This document shows positions 6,741-13,174 of a DNA stretch of 19,800 nucleotides, in pieces. The notes under the pieces are model-generated. The model saw only the letters and a list, made by a program, of their open reading frames with translations, was not told the DNA's origin and did no database searches. The position numbers and the translations under genes are program-made. The stretch is from an uncultured Clostridia bacterium (lineage in GTDB: Bacteria > Bacillota > Clostridia > Lachnospirales > Anaerotignaceae): positions 1 through 19,800 of the forward strand of contig CAMQRG010000016.1 of NCBI GenBank assembly GCA_947036475.1, read 5' to 3'. Every line of letters starts with the position of its first letter. Within the stretch, counting starts at the first letter, position 1.

Positions 6741-6753
6741 GGGGAATTTCCCC
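6741..6753. promoter_or_regulatory. 13-base palindrome at the SGNH promoter start site
   Basis: GGGGAATTTCCCC is perfectly symmetrical around its centre T and begins 9 bases after the -10 box, so it covers the first transcribed bases. This is a classical repressor position. As RNA it would be a short 5' hairpin. Confidence 0.5.
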
Positions 6754-6776
6754 ACGAAACGGAAAGGAGCATTTTT

Positions 6777-7430
6777 ATGAAACAGTGTACCATTGTCGCG
6801 TTTGGGGACAGCCTGACCTACGGCTACGGCGTACTGAGCCATATCGCCTATCCCGCACGCCTTGCCCGCCAGCTGCCACAGCAGGAGCCCAATCTCTCAT
6901 GGCATGTTTATAACAGCGGCATAAACGGCGAGACCACGCGGGAGGCTCTGCGGCGGCTGGAACAGAGCGTACTGCGCCACCACCCGCAGATTGTATGCAT
7001 ACTGCTTGGCTCAAACGACAGTGCGCTGAACGAAGGGCAGTATCGCACCCCTTGGGAATATGAGCAGAACATGAGCCAGATTATCGAGCGTATCCTTGCG
7101 TCAGCCCAGACGGAAACAAGTTTCAACGGGGGCCGCACTCTCCCTCTGCTCCTGACTCCGCCGCCTGTTATTGATACGGATTTCTATCCGTTCACAACAA
7201 CAGACCGCGTTGAACTTTACAGCAACATTGTGCGGAAACTGGGAGAATCCTACCATTGCCCTGTGGCAGACCTGTTTTCCGCCTTCCTGCAAAGAAAAGA
7301 GGACGCAGAAACGTATGAAGCCCTTTTCCAGTATGACGGCGTACATCTGAGCAATGCAGGTTATGACGTTTTATATGAACTGCTGGAAAAGAAACTGCTG
7401 GAGCTGGTTCGGAGTCATATGGAAGAATAA
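6777..7430 (+). CDS. SGNH/GDSL-type hydrolase (esterase/lipase family)
   Basis: This is a cytoplasmic-looking serine esterase of the GDSL family. The 217-residue protein has all four SGNH blocks: FGDSLT (nucleophile S12), NSGINGET (G48), LLGSND (N80) and YDGVHLS (D187, H190). There is no signal peptide, because block I begins at residue 9. The substrate cannot be deduced; relatives act on acyl or acetyl esters of lipids, sugars or peptidoglycan. The ATG at 6777 has GAAAGGAG about 9 bases upstream. It has its own strong promoter and an operator-like palindrome, and it is followed after 13 bases by the SUKH gene, with which it probably shares a transcript. Confidence 0.9.
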   Translation: MKQCTIVAFGDSLTYGYGVLSHIAYPARLARQLPQQEPNLSWHVYNSGINGETTREALRRLEQSVLRHHPQIVCILLGSNDSALNEGQYRTPWEYEQNMSQIIERILASAQTETSFNGGRTLPLLLTPPPVIDTDFYPFTTTDRVELYSNIVRKLGESYHCPVADLFSAFLQRKEDAETYEALFQYDGVHLSNAGYDVLYELLEKKLLELVRSHMEE

Positions 7431-7443
7431 AAGGGGGATTCAA

Positions 7444-7974
7444 ATGGCAATTTACCAAAGCAGTGAAATGGATACTGTAATCCATCGTATCAAACAAAAA
7501 ACAGCGCAAAATCAAACTATTCTGGGCGCGCCGCTTCCGGAACAGGAAATCCTTGCCTTTGAGCGGACTGCGGGCGTAACCATTCCGGAAGGCTTCCGCC
7601 GTTTCCTTCTGGAAATCGGAAACGGGTGTACATGGAAACGTGAACGCAAAATACTCCCCCTCCCGCCTGCAAATGCGGAGGAAACCGCAAGGCTTTCCCT
7701 CCCCTTCCCCTACGAAACAGAATATATCTGGGGAGATGATGTTTCCGAAGCAGAAATGATGGACACTATGAACGGCACGCTGGAACTGATTGACATTGGC
7801 TGCTGCCAGACCTTCCAGCTGATTGTCACAGGCCCATGCCGCGGGGAAGTCTGGCATTTCAGCGAGATGGGCGTGCAGCCCTGCTGTCAGCGGCAGGATT
7901 TTCTGGGCTGGTTTGAAAAATGGCTGGACGAAGGGGACGGCACGGATTATTTCGCAGAATATCCCTATGAATAA
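7444..7974 (+). CDS. SMI1/KNR4 (SUKH) family protein
   Basis: The 176-residue protein matches the SUKH/SMI1-KNR4 pattern over about residues 28-160: LPEQEILAFERTAGVTIPEGFRRFLLEIGNG, then GTLELIDIGCCQTFQLIVTGPCRGEVWHFSEMG and a final FLGWFEKWLDEG. SUKH proteins are often immunity proteins against polymorphic or contact-dependent toxins, but stand-alone members also occur in ordinary metabolism loci. No toxin gene is adjacent, so an immunity role is not supported here. The ATG at 7444 has an AAGGGGG ribosome binding site 7 bases upstream. The longer open frame starting within the esterase gene is out of frame with it and not real. It ends at a strong terminator shared with the converging PASTA transpeptidase gene. 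Confidence 0.85.
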   Translation: MAIYQSSEMDTVIHRIKQKTAQNQTILGAPLPEQEILAFERTAGVTIPEGFRRFLLEIGNGCTWKRERKILPLPPANAEETARLSLPFPYETEYIWGDDVSEAEMMDTMNGTLELIDIGCCQTFQLIVTGPCRGEVWHFSEMGVQPCCQRQDFLGWFEKWLDEGDGTDYFAEYPYE

Positions 7975-7982
7975 TCCCCACT

Positions 7983-8024
7983 AAAAAAGGTTTGGGAATC
8001 TCACTTCTTCCCAAACCTTTTTTT
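7983..8024. terminator. bidirectional rho-independent terminator
   Basis: A perfect 16-base stem (7983-7998 with 8008-8023, core GGTTTGGGAA/TTCCCAAACC) with a 9-base loop is flanked by A and T runs, so it can stop transcription from both sides. It lies between the SUKH gene and the converging dcw operon. Confidence 0.9.
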
Positions 8025-8026
8025 GA

Positions 8027-10270
8027 CTACTCCATCTTGCCTTCTTCCGGCTCTTCTGCTTTTTCCAGCTTAATGGTTACTTCACTGCCCGACTCCACAG
8101 AAAGACCATGTTTCGGGCTTTGGGAAACCACATTTCCGCCTTCCTCGCCCTCAAACACTACCTCAAACTCCAAATCTGTCAGCTCTTTCACTGCATCGTC
8201 GTAGCTCTTGCCGACTACATTCGGCACTTTCACCGTACCAATTTCTTCTTCGGTTTTTTCTACATATAATATAACCTCGCTGCCGATTTCAACGTCCGTT
8301 CCAACCTTCGGCACCTGATTTGTAATTTGATTGCCTGTCCCGACAATTTTATAATTCAGACCCTGCGCGTCCAAATCCAGAGTCGCCTGATAGGCACTGC
8401 TGCCGATATACTCCGGCATCGTCACTGTCTGGCCGGATTTCAGCGGCGCGGCGTCCTCGGATTCCGTAGGCTCAAGGTTTTTATATTTGATGATGTTTTC
8501 CATCAGCTTTTTCGTCATAGGTCCGGTGGACTGCACGCCGTCCTGATATTCGTCAGGAATATGGATCACCGTAAACACTAGATACTGCGGGTTTTCCGCC
8601 GGAAAATATACCATGTGTGTCAACGTCCAAAGGTTATCTTTTGTACGGGCCCCCTGCTCAGCTGTACCCGTTTTACATCCAATGGAATAACCCGGTATCT
8701 GTATCTTTCTGGCTGTACCATGGTCTACCGTTGCTTTCATCGCGCTTCGGAGCGCATCCGAGGTTTCCCTCGAAATCACCTTCCGCACAATCTCCGTGCC
8801 ATGCTCCTTTATGACTGTGCCTGTGCTGTCCTTAATCTGAGAAACCACGTAAGGCCTTACCAGATTCCCGCCGTTAATCAGCGCGGAAAAAGCTGTCACC
8901 ATCTGTACAGAAGAGCAGTTGAACGTCTGCCCGAAGGACATCGTTGCCAGTTCCGTAGGGCCAATCCCAGAAAGCGCATGCATAACCCTGTTCCAAGTAT
9001 TCACCCCTGGTTCACCGGGAAGGTCGATTCCCGTGTCCTGTCCGAATCCAAATTCCTTTTGATATTTGTAAAAAGTCTCCGCCCCCAGCTTCTGTGCAAT
9101 CTGCACCACGCCCGGGTTGCAGGACTGCGCTAAAACTTCTGTCACATCAATCGTCCCATGCCCGCTTTTGTTTGCACAACCGATTTCCTTGTCCGCAACC
9201 GTAATCACAGCATTGCAGGTAAATGTATCATTCATGTTAATCAGCCCTTCTTCCAGAGCCGCCGCAACTGTAATTGGCTTATAGACTGAGCCTGGCTCGT
9301 AGGTATCACTGACGCAGAAATTCCTCCACATATTGTTCAGGTAATTGCTCTGCTCCTGTGTCGTCATTGCCTCCCACCTTTCCTGAAACTCCGCGTCCGT
9401 TTCCAGTTCCAACGGCTTGGAAGGGTCGTTCAGGTCGAATTTGTCAGCCGCCGCCATCGCATATATTTCACCCGTATTGGGATTCATTACCATCGCCGCA
9501 ACATTTTGGGAGGGCCATTCCTTCATGGTTTCCTGCACGACCTCCTCCGCATACTGCTGTATGGTATAATCCAGCGTAGTCACGATGGTACTGCCGTCCT
9601 GCGCAGGATATTCCTGATAGGTCACCCTGTCCGCGCCTTGATAGAGGATAAAAGAGCGTCCCGGCGTGCCTGTCATTTCGTCAGCATAATAGCCTTCCAG
9701 CCCCCATGACGCACCGCCGCGCACAAAGCCAATCAGATGGCATGCCAGCGATTTCAGCGGATAGGAACGGCGGCTTGTCTGCTCAAAATAAACGCCTTTC
9801 AGGTTTTCTGCTTCCAGCTTTTCCTTTACATCGCGCTCAATACCCTTCACCAGATATCTCCAGTGGTTCGGCGAATTGATTTCGCCCGTTGTCGGGTCAA
9901 GCGTAATGTGGTATTTCAAGTCGGAATAATTCAGTTCCGGAAAATATTCGCAGAGTGTTGTCAGGGTGCGTTCCTGCTCCTCCGTCTTTTTTTCATCTGC
10001 CAGCTGCAAAGGGTCAAGCGCGACATTAAACACCGCCGTTGAAACCGCCAGCACCTGCTCATTCCTGTCCAGTATACTGCCGCGGTTCGCCGCTATTTCC
10101 ACATCGTAGCGGTTAATCTGCTGTTTTTTCGCCTCCGCTTCATATTCCGCCCCATGCACAATTTTCAAATAGACCACGCGCGTCATCAACACGCACATCG
10201 TTACCATAAATACAAAAAGAATAAAAGCAAATCTCCCCTTCGCTTTTATTCCATGCGCCTCTCTTTTCAT
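8027..10270 (-). CDS. spoVD: SpoVD/FtsI-like PASTA-domain peptidoglycan transpeptidase (class B PBP)
   Basis: This is a monofunctional class B penicillin-binding protein that cross-links peptidoglycan for septation or spore cortex formation. The 747-residue product has a short cytoplasmic tail, one membrane anchor (about 13-35), a dimerisation domain starting at NRGSILDRN (62-70), and a transpeptidase domain with SVYK (active S328, K331), SCN (383-385) and KTGTAEQ (533-539). Two C-terminal PASTA domains (about 615-672 and 680-737) follow. The ATG at 10270 lies 7 bases after ftsL. It sits in the dcw position where Clostridia carry spoVD or ftsI, and sequence alone does not separate the two. 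Downstream there is no mraY or murD, since the operon ends here at a terminator. The acidic C-terminal tail (EEPEEGKME) is unremarkable. Confidence 0.92.
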   Translation of the reverse strand: MKREAHGIKAKGRFAFILFVFMVTMCVLMTRVVYLKIVHGAEYEAEAKKQQINRYDVEIAANRGSILDRNEQVLAVSTAVFNVALDPLQLADEKKTEEQERTLTTLCEYFPELNYSDLKYHITLDPTTGEINSPNHWRYLVKGIERDVKEKLEAENLKGVYFEQTSRRSYPLKSLACHLIGFVRGGASWGLEGYYADEMTGTPGRSFILYQGADRVTYQEYPAQDGSTIVTTLDYTIQQYAEEVVQETMKEWPSQNVAAMVMNPNTGEIYAMAAADKFDLNDPSKPLELETDAEFQERWEAMTTQEQSNYLNNMWRNFCVSDTYEPGSVYKPITVAAALEEGLINMNDTFTCNAVITVADKEIGCANKSGHGTIDVTEVLAQSCNPGVVQIAQKLGAETFYKYQKEFGFGQDTGIDLPGEPGVNTWNRVMHALSGIGPTELATMSFGQTFNCSSVQMVTAFSALINGGNLVRPYVVSQIKDSTGTVIKEHGTEIVRKVISRETSDALRSAMKATVDHGTARKIQIPGYSIGCKTGTAEQGARTKDNLWTLTHMVYFPAENPQYLVFTVIHIPDEYQDGVQSTGPMTKKLMENIIKYKNLEPTESEDAAPLKSGQTVTMPEYIGSSAYQATLDLDAQGLNYKIVGTGNQITNQVPKVGTDVEIGSEVILYVEKTEEEIGTVKVPNVVGKSYDDAVKELTDLEFEVVFEGEEGGNVVSQSPKHGLSVESGSEVTIKLEKAEEPEEGKME

Positions 10271-10277
10271 CCTCTCA

Positions 10278-10811
10278 TCAATCCTTTTTCACAATATTTG
10301 AAATCTTTGACAATACAGAAGGGTCCTGCTCCGCCTCATCATCGGCATGCTGCACCGTATAACTCTGCTTCGGCACGTCAATATAAACAATCTGGTAAGG
10401 CTGCGGTTCTGCAATACCAAGCCGTTTGATTGCCTCCTCCTTGATAAAGTCCATATCCAGCTTTTCCGTCAGTTCCGCTTCCAGTATCGCGTTGCCCGCC
10501 TTCAAATCAGCCAGTTCACTTTTCTGTTTTCTCAAAGATATCTCTTCATTTGCCACTAAAACATGCATCCCCATAAACGCAATGCAGCCCGCAAACAGCA
10601 CCAGTGCCGCAAGTATCATCTTCGCTGTGGAGATTCTCCGCTCTCTGGCTTCTGCCCTCGCCTCCCGGGCTTCCTCCTCTTTGCGGCGTTTTTCCTCATA
10701 CAGAGGGTGCGGGGTATAGTCCGGCTGCAATTCATACGCAACATTCCCATATGTATAATAGGACGTCCCCCTGTTAAAATCGTCCCTTCTGCGTCTTTGA
10801 CTTGCTGCCAT
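10278..10811 (-). CDS. ftsL: FtsL-like cell division protein
   Basis: The 177-residue protein has a basic cytoplasmic N terminus with a highly charged helix (about 38-62, EEKRRKEEEAREARAEARERR), one membrane segment (about 64-86), and an extracytoplasmic coiled coil (about 90-120, EEISLRKQKSELADLKAGNAILEAEL) ending in a proline-containing strand. This is the FtsL/DivIC layout, and the place between rsmH and the transpeptidase is the canonical ftsL position. FtsL sequences diverge strongly, so position carries much of the weight. The ATG at 10811 has an AAGGAGGGG ribosome binding site 8-9 bases upstream. It probably acts in the divisome with FtsB/DivIC and the transpeptidase. Confidence 0.82.
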   Translation of the reverse strand: MAASQRRRRDDFNRGTSYYTYGNVAYELQPDYTPHPLYEEKRRKEEEAREARAEARERRISTAKMILAALVLFAGCIAFMGMHVLVANEEISLRKQKSELADLKAGNAILEAELTEKLDMDFIKEEAIKRLGIAEPQPYQIVYIDVPKQSYTVQHADDEAEQDPSVLSKISNIVKKD

Positions 10812-10845
10812 GATGTTCCCCTCCTTGTATGTTCAAAAAATATTT

Positions 10846-11787
10846 TCAGGTTTCCCCTGCCGCTTCAAATACACGAAGTTTCGCGCTCCTTGCGCGGGGA
10901 TTTTGTTCCAGTTCTTCTTTACCCGGCAGTATGGGCTTTCGTGTTAATACCCTGCCAAATGGGTTTTTTCCGCAAACGCATACCGGAAATTCCGGCGGGC
11001 AGATACATGGATTTTCCAATCTGCGGAATGCTTCTTTCACAATCCTGTCTTCCAGAGAATGGAATGTGATGATGCAGAGCCGCCCGCCCGGAGCCAGCCG
11101 CCCTGCCGCAGCGTCTATTGCCTGCTGCAACACGTCCAGTTCTCCGTTGACCTCAATCCGTATCGCCTGAAACGTGCGCTTCGCCGGATGCGGTCCATCT
11201 TTCCGCGCGCCCTTCGGCACAGCCTTTTTGATGACCTCCACCAGTCTGCCCGTCGTTTCAATGGGGCAGTCCTGCCGTTCCTTTACAATAAACTGCGCGA
11301 TACGCTTCGCCCAGCGTTCCTCGCCATAGGTGAATATCACGCGGTTGAGTTCTTCCTCGTCATAGCCGTTTACCACGTCATACGCACTGAACGGCTTGTC
11401 CGGATTCATGCGCATATCCAGCGGCGCGTCCTGCTGATAGGAAAACCCCCGTTCCCCTTCGTCCAGCTGATGCGACGATACGCCGATATCCAGCAGCATT
11501 CCGTCTATCTTTTCTATTCCAAGCCCGTCCAAAATGCGGGCAATATTGCCGAAATTATCCCGTACGAACGTTACCCTGTCCTGATAGTCCCGCAGCCGTT
11601 TCCCTGCCGCTTTCTGCGCGTTCGGGTCCTGGTCTATGCCAATGAGTCTGCCGCCTTTCAGCCGCTTTACAATTTCCAGCGAATGTCCGCCGCCGCCCAT
11701 TGTGCCATCTACATAACAGCCGTCCGTATCTATATTCAACTGTTCGATACACTCCCGCAGAAGTACAGAAACATGATGAAATTCCAT
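10846..11787 (-). CDS. rsmH: 16S rRNA (cytosine(1402)-N4)-methyltransferase
   Basis: RsmH (MraW) methylates N4 of C1402 in 16S rRNA in the ribosomal P site, using S-adenosylmethionine. The 313-residue protein begins with the family signature FHHVSVLLRECIE, followed by the AdoMet-binding loop VDGTMGGGGHS (about 26-36), the RLIGIDQDPNA motif, LLDIGVSSHQLDEGERGFSY (about 98-117), DMRM, and the C-terminal LCIITFHSLEDRIVKEAF and CPPEFPVCVCG. Length is normal. The ATG at 11787 has AAAGGA about 9 bases upstream and lies 17 bases after mraZ. It is in the mraZ-led operon and is expected to be under MraZ control. Confidence 0.96.
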   Translation of the reverse strand: MEFHHVSVLLRECIEQLNIDTDGCYVDGTMGGGGHSLEIVKRLKGGRLIGIDQDPNAQKAAGKRLRDYQDRVTFVRDNFGNIARILDGLGIEKIDGMLLDIGVSSHQLDEGERGFSYQQDAPLDMRMNPDKPFSAYDVVNGYDEEELNRVIFTYGEERWAKRIAQFIVKERQDCPIETTGRLVEVIKKAVPKGARKDGPHPAKRTFQAIRIEVNGELDVLQQAIDAAAGRLAPGGRLCIITFHSLEDRIVKEAFRRLENPCICPPEFPVCVCGKNPFGRVLTRKPILPGKEELEQNPRARSAKLRVFEAAGET

Positions 11788-11804
11788 CTGCTGTATCCTT
11801 TCCG

Positions 11805-12236
11805 TTAAATTCCCAGATTTTCCATTTCAAATGCCAGCTCATTGCTGATATAATCTTCCTCGTTGCTGTAATCATTCCAGCTTTCTTTGTTCCATATCTC
11901 AATGCGGTTGTTCACACCGATAGAAACAACTTCCTTTTTCAGCCCCGCATATTCTCTCAAATGGGGCGGCACCATAATGCGCCCCTGATTATCTAATTCG
12001 CACTCTACCGCTCCCGCAAAGAAAAACCTCACGAATTTCCTTGCGCCTGTATTGGTCAGCGGCAGCTGTTTCAATTTTTCCTCAAAAATCTTCCATTCGT
12101 CCTGCGGATAAGCAAACAGACAGTTATCCAGCCCTTTTGTCACGACAAAATGCTCACCAAGACCCTCTCGGAACTTCGCGGGCACAATCAAACGCCCTTT
12201 TGCATCTATGGAATGCTGATATTGTCCCATGAACAT
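11805..12236 (-). CDS. mraZ: transcriptional regulator MraZ
   Basis: MraZ is an AbrB-fold DNA-binding protein that forms rings and represses the dcw operon by binding short repeats at its own promoter. The 143-residue product has two MraZ repeats, each with the DxxGR loop: HSIDAKGRLIVPAKFRE (about 8-24) and CELDNQGRIMVPPHLREYA (about 80-98). I choose the ATG at 12236 (MFMGQYQHS), which gives the exact usual length and lies 10 bases after AGGTGG. A GTG at 12260 would add 8 residues with no binding site. A second ATG lies two codons downstream. It is the first gene of mraZ-rsmH-ftsL-transpeptidase. Confidence 0.96.
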   Translation of the reverse strand: MFMGQYQHSIDAKGRLIVPAKFREGLGEHFVVTKGLDNCLFAYPQDEWKIFEEKLKQLPLTNTGARKFVRFFFAGAVECELDNQGRIMVPPHLREYAGLKKEVVSIGVNNRIEIWNKESWNDYSNEEDYISNELAFEMENLGI

Positions 12237-12240
12237 CCTG

Positions 12241-12320
12241 CCGTCACCACCTTTCACCACAGGTTACAAGATATAGTAAAAATTCTCCATTTCACCCCAC
12301 TTTATACCACTTCTTACCAC
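12241..12320 (-). promoter_or_regulatory. MraZ operator: phased GTGG direct repeats
   Basis: On the minus strand four boxes start at 12320, 12310, 12300 and 12290: GTGGTAAGAA, GTGGTATAAA, GTGGGGTGAA, ATGGAGAATT. The period is exactly 10 bases. Two further boxes, GTGGTGAAAG and GTGGTGACGG, start at 12260 and 12250 and stay in the same 10-base phase. Known MraZ operators are direct TGG-type repeats with this period. The first group lies immediately after the -10 box; the second covers the mraZ ribosome binding site. Confidence 0.75.
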
Positions 12321-12349
12321 ATTGTAATATAACTGTAACAAAAATACAA
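12321..12349 (-). promoter_or_regulatory. promoter of the mraZ-led division operon
   Basis: TTGTAT (-35, 12349-12344) and TACAAT (-10, 12326-12321) on the minus strand are exactly 17 bases apart. The first MraZ box follows the -10 box directly, so bound MraZ would cover the start site. Confidence 0.7.
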
Positions 12350-12417
12350 CCCCTGAACATATGTTTTTTTCTTTTCTTTTTTTCAAAAAATCCTTGATTT
12401 CCGGCATTTTCCCGCAC

Positions 12418-12444
12418 AAAAAAAAGAGAGGTCATGCCTCTCTT
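12418..12444 (-). terminator. orphan minus-strand terminator
   Basis: Stem AAGAGAGG/CCTCTCTT (12424-12431 with 12437-12444, five-base loop), which on the minus strand is followed by at least six further T residues. No recognised minus-strand gene lies upstream, so it either ends an unannotated small RNA or insulates the mraZ promoter. Confidence 0.7.
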
Positions 12445-12504
12445 AAGAAAATTTTAAGTATCTCTCCTTGCCCCTCCATCCTCCACCACCACAAAAAACC
12501 TGAA

Positions 12505-12518
12505 AGGAATATATTCCT
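12505..12518. repeat. 14-base perfect palindrome
   Basis: AGGAATATATTCCT is its own reverse complement, and the flanks GAA and TTC extend the symmetry after a two-base offset. It is operator-like but not near a recognised promoter. Confidence 0.4.
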
Positions 12519-12627
12519 ATTTCACAGTCCGGCAGATTGGGCCAGCCCCTTTCCGGAATTGTTTGTCGTATTTTGTCATAATTCTGTATTTTTTCTGAGA
12601 CACTCCCGTAATAAAAGTGAAACCACA

Positions 12628-12656
12628 TTGTAACGGTAATGTTAACCTGTTGTAAC
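12628..12656 (+). promoter_or_regulatory. three direct repeats upstream of the peptide promoter
   Basis: TTGTAAC (12628-12634), TGTTAAC (12640-12646) and TTGTAAC (12650-12656) share the (T)GT-AAC pattern at steps of 12 and 10 bases. They end 18 bases before the extended -10 motif. Helically phased direct repeats in this position are typical of activators of the OmpR/PhoB type (inference). Confidence 0.4.
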
Positions 12657-12674
12657 CTACGCCGCTCCATTCTG

Positions 12675-12683
12675 TGCTATACT
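12675..12683 (+). promoter_or_regulatory. extended -10 promoter element of the small peptide gene
   Basis: TGCTATACT is an extended -10 match. No good -35 box lies 16-18 bases upstream (ACCTAC), which suggests an activator-dependent promoter. Confidence 0.4.
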
Positions 12684-12758
12684 CTTATCAGAAACAAAAA
12701 AGAAATAAAACTTCCAGTAAAACTGGTACAGACAAAAACGCCAAAGGAGGAGACGTTT

Positions 12759-12932
12759 ATGAAAAAACAACTTATGAAATTATTCAGTATCGCAATGGTC
12801 ACTTTCACGCTTTCTTTTGTCACAGGAATGTCCCTCTATGTGGCAAACCATGACGCACCCGCGATGGAACAGCTGCAGGCGCAGGACGCCCCATTGGATA
12901 ACACGACCGCTTCTGCGGTTCTTCCCGAATAA
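12759..12932 (+). CDS. small secreted or membrane-anchored peptide, 57 aa
   Basis: I do not recognise this protein. It starts MKKQLMKLFSIAMVTFTLSF: a lysine-rich start followed by a hydrophobic stretch (about residues 8-28), a signal peptide or membrane anchor, then a short acidic tail (about 30-57) rich in A, Q, D and N. Twin cysteines and a clear lipobox are absent. The start is supported by an excellent AAAGGAGG ribosome binding site 9 bases upstream. The open frame extends 40 codons further upstream without support. It is monocistronic: an extended -10 element precedes it and a large terminator hairpin begins 18 bases after its stop codon. It may be a small membrane or signalling peptide, but there is no direct evidence of function. 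Confidence 0.7.
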   Translation: MKKQLMKLFSIAMVTFTLSFVTGMSLYVANHDAPAMEQLQAQDAPLDNTTASAVLPE

Positions 12933-12950
12933 AATCTCTCTCTGGAAAAG

Positions 12951-13018
12951 CGCGGAGTATTCCCCCAAACGGACAAGCAAACCTGATTGCCCGCTTGGGC
13001 GAGTACTCCGCGTTTTTT
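12951..13018 (+). terminator. large structured terminator after the small peptide gene
   Basis: CGCGGAGTATTC (12951-12962) pairs with GAGTACTCCGCG (13001-13012) with one wobble. Inside it, CCCAA and CGG pair with CCG and TTGGG, and GCA pairs with TGC, so almost all 62 bases can fold. Six T residues follow (13013-13018). Confidence 0.85.
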
Positions 13019-13051
13019 CGCGTTTGCTGCAAATCCTCCCCATTCCGAGAC

Positions 13052-13080
13052 TTGTAAGGATTTTTCTGATATGCTACAAT
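13052..13080 (+). promoter_or_regulatory. promoter of the zinc-ribbon TPR gene
   Basis: TTGTAA (13052-13057) and TACAAT (13075-13080) are 17 bases apart, and TGC before the -10 gives an extended -10. Predicted leader is about 88 bases. Confidence 0.6.
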
Positions 13081-13174
13081 ATTACACATACAGGAAACAT
13101 TATTTTTTGACATATAAAAGCACAAAATGTTACAGCGCAAAAAGCGGAAACTGGTTGAAACGAGGTGTAATTCT

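Larger units (their letters stand above)
12350..12758. other. long intergenic region between mraZ and the small peptide gene
   Basis: About 400 bases without a convincing gene. Visible contents are a minus-strand terminator (12418-12444), a perfect 14-base palindrome AGGAATATATTCCT (12505-12518), three TTGTAAC-like direct repeats (12628-12656), and an extended -10 element (12675-12683). A 75-codon minus-strand frame (12443-12670) exists, but its composition does not look like a protein and it has no ribosome binding site. Confidence 0.55.

Noticed and set aside
7192..7857. 221-codon minus-strand open frame
   Set aside because: Antisense to the well-supported SGNH and SUKH genes, with no start signals.
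12241..12320. CRISPR-like short repeats
   Set aside because: The repeats have a 10-base period with no unique spacers, and they fit MraZ boxes at the mraZ promoter.
12443..12670. 75-codon minus-strand open frame
   Set aside because: It ends close to a terminator but has no ribosome binding site and an atypical composition (W, G and Y clusters). A non-coding RNA would be a better reading of the terminator.
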